Shown piece after piece: positions 1-8,489 of a DNA stretch of 64,000 bases (position 1 is the stretch's first letter; each line of letters opens with the position of its first letter). The notes under the pieces are model-generated. The model had not been told where the DNA came from, did no database searches, and worked only from the letters and a program-made list of their open reading frames with translations. The position numbers were made by a program, and so were the translations under genes. Source of the stretch: RFSX01 sp964591455 (GTDB taxonomy: Bacteria; Bacteroidota; Bacteroidia; Chitinophagales; Saprospiraceae); contig CAZQDZ010000027.1 of the NCBI GenBank assembly GCA_964591455.1, forward strand, positions 3,165 through 67,164, written 5' to 3'.

Positions 1-2300
1 TGCAGTTCCTTCAATTCATCCCATTTCCCGTCTGCCGCCAACTTAGATTGCTCTGGCCATGTAGATGGATCATGTACTCTATATCTAGAACCCGCTTCTT
101 CTAAGATGGCTTTAAGTCTGTCTACTTCTGCAGAAGCCAAATCTCCAAAAGTTTTGACTCCATTATTCTGAAGCAACTCTGAGATTTTTGGTCCAATCCC
201 TTCTATCTTTTTTAAATCATCTACTTTATCTGTACTTGCAGTTTGGTCTTCAGCTGCTGGAGTCGTTGCTTTTTCTTCCACTTCCTCAGGTTCCTTGGTC
301 TCTTCTACTTTGGCAGGAACTTCTGGCTCTTTAGCTTCAACAACTTCTGGCTTCGCTTCTACTTTCTCTTCTTTCTGAGCCTCTTTACTAGCTGCAAAGG
401 CTCCTTGCAACTCACTGAATACTCCTAAATCACCCAAAGTGGTATTTTCCATCTTTGAATTTTGCTTCGTAACAGCTGATCTAGTTCTATTTCTTTCTAA
501 GTCTTTTTCTTTTCTCACTTCACCTTCTGCTTCTCTCTTAATATCATCAAGGTATCGGAGGTGAGAAACTATGATTCGCTTATCATCTCTATTGAACTCA
601 ATCACCTTAACAGTCAATGATTCATCAACAGCAGCATTAGATCCATCTTCTTTCTTAATGTGCTTAAATGGTGCAAAGGCCTCCAATCCGTAAGGTAACT
701 GGACTATAGCTCCTCTATCCTCTCTCTTAATTACTGTCGCTTCATGGTATGATCCAACTGGGAATACATTTTCAAAAGTATCCCAAGGATTTTCTTCAAG
801 TTGTTTATGTCCAAGAGATAGCTTTCTGCTTTCCATATCTACTTCTAAAATCTGGATATTTATCTTCTCTCCAACTTTAGTGAATTCTGAAGGATGCGAG
901 TATCTCTTTGTCCATGATAGGTCTGAGATATGAACCATACCTCCAATTCCCTCTTCCAACTCAACAAAAACTCCATAAGGTGTCAGATTCTTAACTTCAC
1001 CAGAATGCTTAGAACCAGATGGATATTGTTCCTGCACTTTTGACCAAGGGTCATCAAGCAATTGTTTGATACTTAAAGACATTTTCCTGTCCTCTCTATC
1101 AATAGTTACAATTTTAGCTTCGAACTCCTGACCAAGCGTAAAGTATTCTCTTGCATTAACTGGCTGATTACTCCAAGTAACTTCTGAGACGTGAATCAGG
1201 CCTTCTACACCAGGAATAATCTCTAGGAAAGCACCATAATCTTCTATGTTTACAATTTTACCTTTGATTGGTGATCCCTCTACGACTTCTGCCCCAAGCA
1301 CTTCCCATGGATGCGGTTGTAATTGCTTAAGTCCTAGTGAAATTCTCTTCTTATCTTCATCAAAATCAAGTACTACGACATTAAGTTTTTGGTTAAGCTC
1401 AAGAACTTCTGATGGATGATTAATTCTTCCCCACGAGATGTCAGTGATGTATAATAAACCATCTACTCCACCTAAATCCATAAAGGCTCCGAAATCTGTA
1501 ATATTCTTTACAAGTCCTTCTAAAACTTGTCCTTTCTCAAGACCACTTATGATTGCTTCTCTCTGTTCTGCTAGATCACTTTCAATCAATGCTTTGTGAG
1601 ATACAACCGCATTTTTTATAACCTCATTAATCTTGACAACTTTAAATTCCATTGTCTTTCCAAGGTAAGAATCATAATCAATAATCGGCTTTATGTCAAT
1701 CTGAGAACCAGGCAGGAAAGTCTCTAGTCCTCCCATATCAACGATTAGACCTCCTTTGGTTTTACTTACAACGCTACCTTTTAGGATAATACCATTATTA
1801 TATGAGTCGACAATATCGTCCCATGCTTTGATAAGCTTAGCCTTTCTTCTTGAAAGCTGTAGCTGACCTTTTTCATCTTCCTTAGCTTCAATATAAACTA
1901 GGACTTTATCTCCAGGCTTGATATCAGGTGTATCTCTGAATTCAGTCAATGAAATAAGTCCATCTGACTTATAGTTAATATCTAGCAATACATTTCCATC
2001 ATTAATACTAGAAACTGTAGCTTCTATCAATTCGTACTCAGATATACTATTAAGGGATTGCTCGTAATCTTTGAGATAATTTTCAATCTCTGATTCTGTG
2101 TAATTAAGAGTGGCTTTGTTAGTAATAGACCAATCAAAATCATCATGAGGCGTAGCTGCAAGTTTGAGATTTTCATCTTCAGTCTCTAGCTCTATTTGCT
2201 CTGGACCATCATCTTCTTTTACTAAGGTGTTTTTTAGTTCTTCACCTGAAGACTCCACGATTGGGTCTTTTGTTACAAGATTATTATCATCATTTGCCAT
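1..2300 (-). CDS. rpsA: 30S ribosomal protein S1 (bS1), C-terminus cut by window edge
   Basis: bS1 binds mRNA on the 30S subunit and promotes initiation. The frame starts at ATG 2298-2300 (MANDDNN) and stays open to base 1, giving about 766 visible residues. An acidic N-terminus of about 85 residues is followed by six S1/OB-type domains at roughly residues 90-590, with repeated motifs such as GLIHVSEVTW and GGMVHISDLSW. Residues about 620-690 are a Glu/Lys/Pro-rich linker. From about residue 692 a helix-hairpin-helix module begins (KKIEGIGPKI, then HDPSTWPEQ and LAADGKWDEL), which continues off the window. Most bS1 proteins end soon after the sixth domain. The same module ends S6 in this window. 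The acyl-CoA ligase gene is divergent, 246 bp away. The assignment as S1 is secure; the true C-terminus is not visible. Confidence 0.96.
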   Translation of the reverse strand, partial: MANDDNNLVTKDPIVESSGEELKNTLVKEDDGPEQIELETEDENLKLAATPHDDFDWSITNKATLNYTESEIENYLKDYEQSLNSISEYELIEATVSSINDGNVLLDINYKSDGLISLTEFRDTPDIKPGDKVLVYIEAKEDEKGQLQLSRRKAKLIKAWDDIVDSYNNGIILKGSVVSKTKGGLIVDMGGLETFLPGSQIDIKPIIDYDSYLGKTMEFKVVKINEVIKNAVVSHKALIESDLAEQREAIISGLEKGQVLEGLVKNITDFGAFMDLGGVDGLLYITDISWGRINHPSEVLELNQKLNVVVLDFDEDKKRISLGLKQLQPHPWEVLGAEVVEGSPIKGKIVNIEDYGAFLEIIPGVEGLIHVSEVTWSNQPVNAREYFTLGQEFEAKIVTIDREDRKMSLSIKQLLDDPWSKVQEQYPSGSKHSGEVKNLTPYGVFVELEEGIGGMVHISDLSWTKRYSHPSEFTKVGEKINIQILEVDMESRKLSLGHKQLEENPWDTFENVFPVGSYHEATVIKREDRGAIVQLPYGLEAFAPFKHIKKEDGSNAAVDESLTVKVIEFNRDDKRIIVSHLRYLDDIKREAEGEVRKEKDLERNRTRSAVTKQNSKMENTTLGDLGVFSELQGAFAASKEAQKEEKVEAKPEVVEAKEPEVPAKVEETKEPEEVEEKATTPAAEDQTASTDKVDDLKKIEGIGPKISELLQNNGVKTFGDLASAEVDRLKAILEEAGSRYRVHDPSTWPEQSKLAADGKWDELKEL

Positions 2301-2546
2301 GATATTTAATCAGGTTTGTATGTCTTCCTCAGCAGGAAAACAGAGGTTAAATAATAAAGGACCGCGAAAATACTGCTATTCTTAGTAAAAGAAAAGGGAA
2401 ATTGTACAAATAAACGATGAGTGGAAGGGGTCTAAAACAAAGAGACATCAATCATTCTTTAATGGTGTGTAAATAGCACTCTTCTATCAACTTAGAAGAT
2501 ATATATAATGACTTCATTATATTGGGCATATAAATCAAAGTAAAAG

Positions 2547-4208
2547 ATGAATAATAACAGACCTTGGCTTGACATCTACCCGAATGGTGCTCCTGCAAAC
2601 ATAGATGCAGATAAGTACCCAACTGTGGTTCACTATATGAAGGAAGTGTGCGAAAATCTATCGAAGCAACCAGCCTTTGCAAGTATGGGGGTGACCATGT
2701 CGTATAAAGAGCTAGATGAAATGAGTACAAACTTTGCAGCTTACCTTCACAGCAGAGGGCTAGAGCCAGGGGATAGAATGGCGATAATGATGCCTAATAT
2801 TCTTCAATATCCTGTCGCGCTATTTGGTCTTTTGAAAGCTGGTGTAATCGTGGTCAATACGAATCCACTTTATACTGCGAGGGAAATGGAGCATCAATTT
2901 AATAACAGTGGTGTTAAGGCAATTGTAATCGTAGAGAACTTTGCTCATAACCTCGAAAAGATTTTAGGCAAGACTAAGATTAAAACTATAATACTGACCA
3001 GTATAGGAGAGATGCTTGGTGGCTTCAAGGGCAAGATGGTGAACTTCGTTCTTAAGAATGTCAGGAAGATGGTACCAAAATATAATCTGCCAAATACGAT
3101 AATGATGAAGCAGGCTATCAAGGATGGAAAAAAGTTTAAGATTAATGCATTTGAAAGCCATCCTGAATCTGTCATAGTCCACCAATATACTGGTGGTACA
3201 ACTGGTGTGAGTAAAGGGGCCATGCTCACCAATCGAAATTTGGTGGCAAACATGTTACAGATTAAAGCATTCATCGGACCATATTTAGAAGGCATAGATG
3301 CTCCCGTTATACTTGCCCCGTTACCACTATATCACATTTTTGCATTTACCGTAAATTGTTTGGCGGGAATGGATATGGGTGCAATGACTGTACTCATCGT
3401 AAATCCAAGAGACCTCAAGTCTGTAGTAAAGGAGTTTGAGAGATATACAGTGCATGGTATGACGGGTGTAAATACATTATATAATGCGCTTCTTAACGAC
3501 GAAGGGTTTAGAAATGCCAATTGGAAAAGTTTGTCAATGGTTGCTGCCGGAGGTACCGCCTTACAAAAAGATGTTTCTGACAGATGGGAGGAATTAACTG
3601 GGGCCCAGATTTCAGAAGGATATGGAATGACAGAAGCTTCTCCAGTAGTCACTACAAATCCGTATAAGAGAACAAGAGTAGGAACAGCGGGCATTCCAGT
3701 GCCTTCTACTGATCTACGAATAGTAGATGACAAAGGCGAGGCACTTGCCCAAGGGGAGGTAGGTGAAATTCAAGTCAAGGGTCCTCAAGTAATGAAGGGA
3801 TACTATAACAGGCCTGAAGAAACAGCAAATACCATTACTCCCGATGGGTGGCTTAAAACTGGGGATATAGGAAAATTGGATAAAGAGGGATACCTCTCTA
3901 TTGTAGATCGTAAAAAAGATATGATCCTTGTGTCGGGCTTTAATGTTTACCCAAATGAAATAGAAGATGTGGTGTGTATGCATTCTAAGGTACTAGAGTG
4001 TGCTGCAATAGGGGTACCGAGCGAAAAGTCTGGTGAAGCTGTAAAAATATTTGTGGTTAAAAAGGATAAAAGCCTGAAAGAAGATGAACTTATAAACCAT
4101 TGCAAGCAAAACCTGACTGGCTATAAAGTGCCGAAGCAAATCGTATTTATTAAGGAGCTACCTAAGTCTAATGTAGGGAAGATTCTGAGAAAAAAGCTTA
4201 AAGAATAA
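2547..4208 (+). CDS. fadD: long-chain fatty-acid--CoA ligase (AMP-forming)
   Basis: Activates fatty acids to acyl-CoA through an acyl-adenylate, feeding beta-oxidation or lipid synthesis. The 553-residue length fits the family. Visible ANL-superfamily motifs are the P-loop YTGGTTGVSKGA (residues about 214-225), GYGMTEASP (about 358-366), TGDIG (about 437) and VDRKKDMI (about 452), followed by the hinge. The catalytic lysine sits in NVGKILRKKL near residue 542. FadD-like N-terminal features (HYMKEVCENLSKQPAF) favour a medium/long-chain substrate, but chain length cannot be read from sequence. The ATG start follows an AT-rich leader. The gene is monocistronic: divergent from rpsA and convergent with the rpsF-rpsR-rplI operon, with a bidirectional hairpin between them. 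Confidence 0.93.
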   Translation: MNNNRPWLDIYPNGAPANIDADKYPTVVHYMKEVCENLSKQPAFASMGVTMSYKELDEMSTNFAAYLHSRGLEPGDRMAIMMPNILQYPVALFGLLKAGVIVVNTNPLYTAREMEHQFNNSGVKAIVIVENFAHNLEKILGKTKIKTIILTSIGEMLGGFKGKMVNFVLKNVRKMVPKYNLPNTIMMKQAIKDGKKFKINAFESHPESVIVHQYTGGTTGVSKGAMLTNRNLVANMLQIKAFIGPYLEGIDAPVILAPLPLYHIFAFTVNCLAGMDMGAMTVLIVNPRDLKSVVKEFERYTVHGMTGVNTLYNALLNDEGFRNANWKSLSMVAAGGTALQKDVSDRWEELTGAQISEGYGMTEASPVVTTNPYKRTRVGTAGIPVPSTDLRIVDDKGEALAQGEVGEIQVKGPQVMKGYYNRPEETANTITPDGWLKTGDIGKLDKEGYLSIVDRKKDMILVSGFNVYPNEIEDVVCMHSKVLECAAIGVPSEKSGEAVKIFVVKKDKSLKEDELINHCKQNLTGYKVPKQIVFIKELPKSNVGKILRKKLKE

Positions 4209-4212
4209 TTCT

Positions 4213-4247
4213 AAAAAAAATGGCCGCTAGTAAATCTAGCAGCCATT
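4213..4247 (-). terminator. Rho-independent terminator of the rpsF-rpsR-rplI operon
   Basis: On the minus strand a hairpin (AATGGC, one mismatch, GCTAG stem; five-base loop) is followed by a run of eight T, 24 bp beyond the rplI stop codon. On the plus strand the same hairpin lies just after the acyl-CoA ligase stop but has a poor T tract, so it may act in both directions. Confidence 0.8.
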
Positions 4248-4270
4248 AATCTTTCGAGTTGGTTTGTATA

Positions 4271-4717
4271 TTATTCTTTAACTAATTCAATCTCGATTTT
4301 TTCTACGACATCGGGATGGAAAGCTATTTCTACTGGATAAGTTCCTATTTCCTTAGGATCCTCAGGCAATGAAACTTTCTTTCTTTCAATTTCGATACCA
4401 AACTTGTCTTTAAGGGCTGCTAGTACTTGTACGTTAGTGACTTTACCAAATATTTTTCCAGATGTACCTGACTTTACACCTATAGTAAGTGTCTGTCCAG
4501 AAATCTTTGCAGCCATGGACTTATAGTCCTCTAGCTTAGCGTTTTCTTTAGCTTGAATATCAGCGAGAATTTTGTCGAGTTTCTTTTTGTTGGTTGGGTT
4601 AGCTATAACACCAAAACCTTGAGGAATCAGATAGTTACGACCATATCCAGCCTTTACCTTGACAACGTCATGCTTATACCCAAGGTTATCCACATTTTGT
4701 AATAAGATTAATTCCAT
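4271..4717 (-). CDS. rplI: 50S ribosomal protein L9 (bL9)
   Basis: bL9 is a large-subunit protein that binds 23S rRNA near the L1 stalk and spans to neighbouring ribosomes. The 148-residue protein begins MELILLQNVDNLGYKHD and has the N-terminal RNA-binding motif GYGRNYLIPQGF (residues about 24-35), a connecting helix (KKKLDKILADIQAKENAKLEDYK, split here only for description) and a C-terminal domain with GKIFGKVT. Length matches the family. It is the last gene of the conserved rpsF-rpsR-rplI order, 19 bp after rpsR, and is followed by a strong terminator. Confidence 0.97.
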   Translation of the reverse strand: MELILLQNVDNLGYKHDVVKVKAGYGRNYLIPQGFGVIANPTNKKKLDKILADIQAKENAKLEDYKSMAAKISGQTLTIGVKSGTSGKIFGKVTNVQVLAALKDKFGIEIERKKVSLPEDPKEIGTYPVEIAFHPDVVEKIEIELVKE

Positions 4718-4736
4718 TACTAATTCTATTTTCTGA

Positions 4737-5003
4737 TTACTTAAGTAAATCTGTTACATATGGTAGCAGACCAAGATGTCTAGCTCTCTTGACAGCTACA
4801 GCAACTTTTTTCTGATACTTGAGAGAATTACCTGTTATTCTTCTTGGAAGCATTTTCCCTTGAGGATTCACAAACTGAATTAGAAAATCAGGGTCTTTGT
4901 AATCAATATGTTTGATACCGTACTTTCTAAATCGGCAATATTTCTTTTTATCTTTTCCAAGGTTCGGGTTACTCAGAAATTTTATATCGTCTCTAGATGC
5001 CAT
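4737..5003 (-). CDS. rpsR: 30S ribosomal protein S18 (bS18)
   Basis: bS18 forms a heterodimer with S6 on the platform of the small subunit. The 88-residue protein contains the family features CRFRKYG near the N-terminus, GKMLPRRITG (about residues 49-58) and YQKKVAVAVKRARHLGLLPY. Its position directly after rpsF and before rplI is the classical bacterial arrangement. The start at ATG 5001-5003 leaves a 38 bp gap to the rpsF stop. Confidence 0.97.
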   Translation of the reverse strand: MASRDDIKFLSNPNLGKDKKKYCRFRKYGIKHIDYKDPDFLIQFVNPQGKMLPRRITGNSLKYQKKVAVAVKRARHLGLLPYVTDLLK

Positions 5004-5041
5004 AATTCTTTGCTATAATATTTAAATAAAGTGGAAGTAAT

Positions 5042-5704
5042 TTATTCTTCTTCGCCTACATCTTTCCCTCCTATCAATTTCCCCTTCAACTTATTGAGTT
5101 CAGACCATTTTCCATCAGCTGCTAATTGTCCTTGCTCAGGCCAAGATGCTGGGTCGTGGCCAGCAAATGATGGTCCACCTTTAGTAAGTATATCTTTTAT
5201 TTCAGCAGGTGTAGATCCTGATAGTGCTGAATAGGTAGCAATGCCTGCAGTAGTCATCAGTTTAGCAATCTTTGGCCCAATACCTTCAATCAGTGTCAAA
5301 TCGTCTTTGGCAACTCTGTAAGAAGGTTTCTCTCCTTTCTTATCAGTCTCTTCTGCTGATTTCTTCGCTTTGCCAATTAAACCATTACGCTTATCTTCAT
5401 TATACTTGATACCGTACTTGTCTAGCTTGACAGTAAGGAATCTCATAATGCGCTCGTCCCTTCTCATGGCTAACTCTACCTTGGGTATAGCTGTCCCAGT
5501 CTCTGTCTGAAACTCTATGCACTTATAGACACCAGAATTCTTCTTGTTAATTGGATAGGCGAGTTGCTTGAGGCCCATATTGTCTACATTAACTATGGTG
5601 CAACCTTCGTCCTTAATAAGCTTTTCATAAGCTTTTGCTGCCGTTTGCGCTTCATCACCTGGCAGTACTGGATCGATGATAAAGGTAATCTCGTATTGTC
5701 TCAT
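5042..5704 (-). CDS. rpsF: 30S ribosomal protein S6 (bS6) with C-terminal helix-hairpin-helix extension
   Basis: bS6 partners S18 on the 30S platform. The true start is ATG 5702-5704 (MRQYEITFIIDP), giving 220 residues. The open frame extends upstream to 5812, but a good promoter lies inside that extension and the extra residues do not resemble S6. Residues 1 to about 112 are the usual S6 fold (MRRDERIMRFLTVKLDKYG). A charged linker follows, then from about residue 134 a helix-hairpin-helix module (LIEGIGPKIAKLM, HDPASWPEQ, LAADGKWSEL), closely similar to the end of S1 in this window. Ordinary S6 proteins are about 95-135 residues, so the extension roughly doubles it. First gene of the rpsF-rpsR-rplI operon. 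Confidence 0.95.
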   Translation of the reverse strand: MRQYEITFIIDPVLPGDEAQTAAKAYEKLIKDEGCTIVNVDNMGLKQLAYPINKKNSGVYKCIEFQTETGTAIPKVELAMRRDERIMRFLTVKLDKYGIKYNEDKRNGLIGKAKKSAEETDKKGEKPSYRVAKDDLTLIEGIGPKIAKLMTTAGIATYSALSGSTPAEIKDILTKGGPSFAGHDPASWPEQGQLAADGKWSELNKLKGKLIGGKDVGEEE

Positions 5705-5744
5705 TAAAATGAGTTGATTATAAACAAATATTTCAAAAGGGCTG

Positions 5745-5776
5745 CAAATATATACGATATAAGATATTAATGCAAA
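5745..5776 (-). promoter_or_regulatory. Bacteroidota-type promoter of rpsF
   Basis: On the minus strand TTTG is followed after 20 bases by TATATTTG, an exact match to the Bacteroidota -33 TTTG / -7 TAnnTTTG pattern. The -7 box ends 40 bp before the chosen rpsF start, which supports that start over the longer open frame. Confidence 0.65.
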
Positions 5777-5880
5777 ACAAATTACCATTAGCTGGAGATA
5801 GACCAACATCAATAAATTGAAAGAAGACTAATAAATAATACAATAGAAAGAGGATTAGTGTAGTAGATATATCAGAAATG

Positions 5881-5888
5881 TATATTTG
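5881..5888 (+). promoter_or_regulatory. -7 box (TATATTTG) of the DUF4920 gene
   Basis: Exact TAnnTTTG match placed 16 bp before the ATG at 5905 and directly after an in-frame ATG at 5878. A transcript starting about 6-8 bases downstream would exclude the 5878 start, so 5905 is preferred. The -33 region (TTAGTG about 20 bases upstream) is weak. Confidence 0.45.
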
Positions 5889-5904
5889 TCTAACGAAAAT
5901 TATT

Positions 5905-6399
5905 ATGGCAAGGACAATCTATCTTCAATTACTTATCTCTCTTTGTGCTCTTTTCGTAGTTAGCTGTCACTCGAACAAGGTACAACTGGCTGATATAGGA
6001 GAAAATATAGGAGCTACCATAACTAATCCAAAGCCTATCGATATGGCTACATTAGTTAGAAAAATTGAAACTCAAGACACTGTACAAACTCAACTAAAAG
6101 CAAAAGTAGAAGGTGTATGTCAAGTAAAAGGTTGCTGGATGAACCTTGTACCTATTGACGGTTCTTCTGATGAATCCATCTTTGTGAAATTTACTGATTA
6201 TGCTTTTTTTATGCCGCTTGATTTAGCTGGGCAAAATGTCATTGTAGAGGGAAAAGCCTATAAAGAAGTAACTACTGTCGATGAGCTAAGACATTATGCT
6301 GAAGACGAGGGACTGAATGCAGCGGAAATCGCTAAAATTACTGAGCCTGTAGAAGAACTTAAGTTTATGGCTGATGGTGTAATTATTCTAAAGAAGTAA
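5905..6399 (+). CDS. DUF4920 domain lipoprotein
   Basis: Predicted periplasmic or outer-membrane lipoprotein of unknown function. Starting at ATG 5905 (MARTIYLQLL) it has 164 residues, a short hydrophobic signal and a lipobox-like LFVVSC with the lipid-modified Cys near residue 21. The body matches the DUF4920 pattern: GVCQVKGCWMNL, then VKFTDYAFFMPLDLAGQ and VIVEGKAYKE. The paired cysteines in GVCQVKGC suggest a metal or redox site, but that is inference. A longer frame from 5878 is disfavoured by the promoter box overlapping it. It converges with the BioD/Pta-like gene only 19 bp away. Confidence 0.8.
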   Translation: MARTIYLQLLISLCALFVVSCHSNKVQLADIGENIGATITNPKPIDMATLVRKIETQDTVQTQLKAKVEGVCQVKGCWMNLVPIDGSSDESIFVKFTDYAFFMPLDLAGQNVIVEGKAYKEVTTVDELRHYAEDEGLNAAEIAKITEPVEELKFMADGVIILKK

Positions 6400-6418
6400 G
6401 GACTCTATAAAGCACCGA

Positions 6419-7519
6419 TTATTTCTTTTTAAGCAACTCAATCATACTAGCTATATCTACATGATTATTTATCAACTCTATAGCCTTAGATATTTTCCAA
6501 GGGGTTCTTCTATTAATCTTTACTTCTAGCTTACTAATTTTAATTACCACACCATAAGTATCTAGATTGGTTCTTATTGTAGGTAATGTATGTTCTGTGA
6601 GGTAAGCCTTTGACAATTCTGAAATCGGTTCTTCCCCAGTAATAACAACACCACAAAGCGGAGAATCTTCTCCTTTTTTCATAGAAATCTTCTTGATTAG
6701 TGAAATAGCCTCATCTAGCACTCTAGAACTTACAACAAGTAGATTATCCATAGATTTTTGCAGTAGCACTGGATCTATTAAAGATCCTGCAAGCGTTTGT
6801 TCTACTTTGTTAAATCCTTTTTCGTTGTGCAACTCTACCTTGCCATCTATGGCTTTAGCTATAGTCCATACTAGAGGATATCCTAATGTATTATCATAAG
6901 GTACTACACCTAATAATCTTAGATTTTTCTTGTCGAGCCAAATTTTAATATACTTTTCTACCATGTCCATCTTGGACGGTATCACCTTATTTACAATTAC
7001 CCCCATAATGGGTACATCATATTCCCTGAATAGGGCTAAAGACATATTGAGTTTGTCTATTGTGCTTCCTATTCCACCTTCCACAACCATTACAACTTCA
7101 GCATCTAGCATCTTAGCTACCTGGGCATTAGAAACATCCCCTACTGAACCTACTCCTGGATGACCAGTTCCTTCATAGACAACACATTCATATTCTTCTT
7201 CCAGACTTTGACGTGCTTCCGTAATTCTTTGACCAAGGTTGACAATATTGGGGTTGTCAAGAAATTTTGCAGTTGCCCCTTTTCCAATTATGACAGGAGA
7301 ATGCACCTCCGGTTTTAATTCAAACTTCAACAGATCTGCAAATAACACAGCATCCTTATCTACGACACTATTCCCAATCTTGACATGCATCTGTCCGACA
7401 GGCTTACTGTAACCAATATTAATATCTGCTTTTTTGAAACTTGCAGCTAATCCTAAGGTGGATGTTGTCTTCCCTACGTGTTGGCTTGTCGCGGCGATAT
7501 ATAGATTCTTGTACTTCAA
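6419..7519 (-). CDS. BioD/Pta-like P-loop ATPase with DRTGG-type domain
   Basis: 366-residue protein related to the N-terminal part of phosphate acetyltransferase and to dethiobiotin synthetase/CobB-type ATPases (COG0857). The N-terminal P-loop ATSQHVGKTTS is at residues about 10-20, then SKPVGQM and EGTGHPGVGSVGDVSNA, typical of this amidoligase-like fold. Residues about 215-330 look like a DRTGG-type regulatory domain (NLLVVSSRVLDEAISLIKK; GVVITGEEP). No catalytic Pta domain follows, so it is a stand-alone regulator or ATPase, and its reaction is unknown. It starts with TTG at 7517-7519, 15 bp after the upstream lipoprotein gene, which suggests co-transcription. Confidence 0.8.
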   Translation of the reverse strand: MKYKNLYIAATSQHVGKTTSTLGLAASFKKADINIGYSKPVGQMHVKIGNSVVDKDAVLFADLLKFELKPEVHSPVIIGKGATAKFLDNPNIVNLGQRITEARQSLEEEYECVVYEGTGHPGVGSVGDVSNAQVAKMLDAEVVMVVEGGIGSTIDKLNMSLALFREYDVPIMGVIVNKVIPSKMDMVEKYIKIWLDKKNLRLLGVVPYDNTLGYPLVWTIAKAIDGKVELHNEKGFNKVEQTLAGSLIDPVLLQKSMDNLLVVSSRVLDEAISLIKKISMKKGEDSPLCGVVITGEEPISELSKAYLTEHTLPTIRTNLDTYGVVIKISKLEVKINRRTPWKISKAIELINNHVDIASMIELLKKK

Positions 7520-7534
7520 ACTATTCAGTTTAAA

Positions 7535-8221
7535 CTAATTATTCATTTTTTTGAACTTGGCATCTGCATTCCTCAACTCAGCTAATGCTATGTGAAATAT
7601 CCAATAGAAGGCACGATGGTCCTTATCATTGAAATCAAGTCCTGTATCTGCAGTGAGAAACATATGTTGCTGCATACTAGTCGAGAAATCCTGATTCTTA
7701 TTATACTCGGAGTAGAACATATTTATTAAGTCGTTTGTCTGAGACACTTTTCTTATCCATGTTCCAAACTCTCCATACAAATTGGGACAATGAAATCTCA
7801 ATTCTTCTCCCGTCTTTTCGTTCTGAAAACCACATTTCTTAGACCATAATCCACTAAAATTTGCTATCCGATTAAATTTATCCCAGTTAATAGGACCATC
7901 ATATGGTTTGCTTATAGTGATTGGAAGTTGTTGTAGGAAATCGGACTTGATGCCTTCCGAATGAGATTCGTAGCAGTAACTCAAGTTGTCATTATTGCTT
8001 TCGCAAAATTCCTTTTCTGCAAGCTTTAGAAATTGCATAACTGTGGAAGTACTTTCAATACTGGTGGCCATATGTGATGATTCCACCTCCGATTTGGCGA
8101 TGCTTGAAGATTCTGCCTCTACCCTAGTAATATTCTTACTTTGGAATTCAGCCTTATTTTTCTCCACCTTACATCCGGCAAGAAGAAAGCATAATGATAG
8201 GCAAGTTATGATTTGTCTCAT
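7535..8221 (-). CDS. hypothetical lipoprotein
   Basis: 228-residue protein not recognised beyond its export signal. MRQIITCLSLCFLLAGC is a typical lipoprotein signal peptide with Cys17 as the first mature residue. Residues about 20-60 are low-complexity (Ser/Glu-rich, e.g. VEAESSSIAKSEVESS), probably a flexible linker. The C-terminal 165 residues appear globular, with scattered Trp and Cys (NWDKFNRIANFSGLW; FYWIFHIALAELRNAD). It is 15 bp upstream of the BioD/Pta-like gene in the same direction. No function can be assigned. Confidence 0.7.
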   Translation of the reverse strand: MRQIITCLSLCFLLAGCKVEKNKAEFQSKNITRVEAESSSIAKSEVESSHMATSIESTSTVMQFLKLAEKEFCESNNDNLSYCYESHSEGIKSDFLQQLPITISKPYDGPINWDKFNRIANFSGLWSKKCGFQNEKTGEELRFHCPNLYGEFGTWIRKVSQTNDLINMFYSEYNKNQDFSTSMQQHMFLTADTGLDFNDKDHRAFYWIFHIALAELRNADAKFKKMNN

Positions 8222-8370
8222 TTACAGCAGATTCCTAGAGATAAACCTAGCTAATTGTGGCTGATAAATGAAGAGACTGGCGCTATAATCGTGGAAGCAG
8301 GAAAATAAATTTTAAAATCCATTAATTATCAGTTTGCAAAAAGGCCAGTTATTCATTTCTCCTATAAATG

Positions 8371-8396
8371 CAAAAACCCCAGCTTGTTCCGAGGTT
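8371..8396 (-). terminator. terminator hairpin downstream of the tRNA-like sequence
   Basis: On the minus strand AACCTC pairs with GGGGTT (one G-T pair) around a nine-base loop and is followed by TTTTT. The plus strand is also followed by a T-rich stretch, so it may work both ways. It lies 8 bp after the tRNA-like 3' end, as expected for a transcribed RNA gene. Confidence 0.6.
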
Positions 8397-8404
8397 TTAT
8401 TTTG

Positions 8405-8489
8405 CTGGGAGAGAAGGATTCGAACCTTCACAGGTACTTAGCCGAAGTTTTTGGGAATTCCAAAATCACCGTTTATCGTTTATTCCCCA
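8405..8489 (-). pseudogene. degenerate tRNA-Gln(TTG)-like sequence
   Basis: Read on the minus strand, the 3' part is an intact tRNA T-arm (GAAGG, TTCGAAT, CCTTC) plus acceptor strand TCTCCCA and a G discriminator, as in tRNA-Gln. The presumed 5' acceptor TGGGGAA pairs with it at five of seven positions plus one G-T. A seven-base loop TTTTGGA would place anticodon TTG (Gln), but its stem pairs badly, no D-arm is recognisable, and about 24 bases separate the anticodon stem from the T-stem, too many for tRNA-Gln. It could be a decayed tRNA gene, an integration-site remnant, or a tRNA-like small RNA. CCA is not fully encoded (GCA). Confidence 0.4.

Noticed and set aside
5705..5812. 36-codon N-terminal extension of S6
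   Set aside because: The extra residues are hydrophobic and unlike S6, and a good promoter lies inside the extension.
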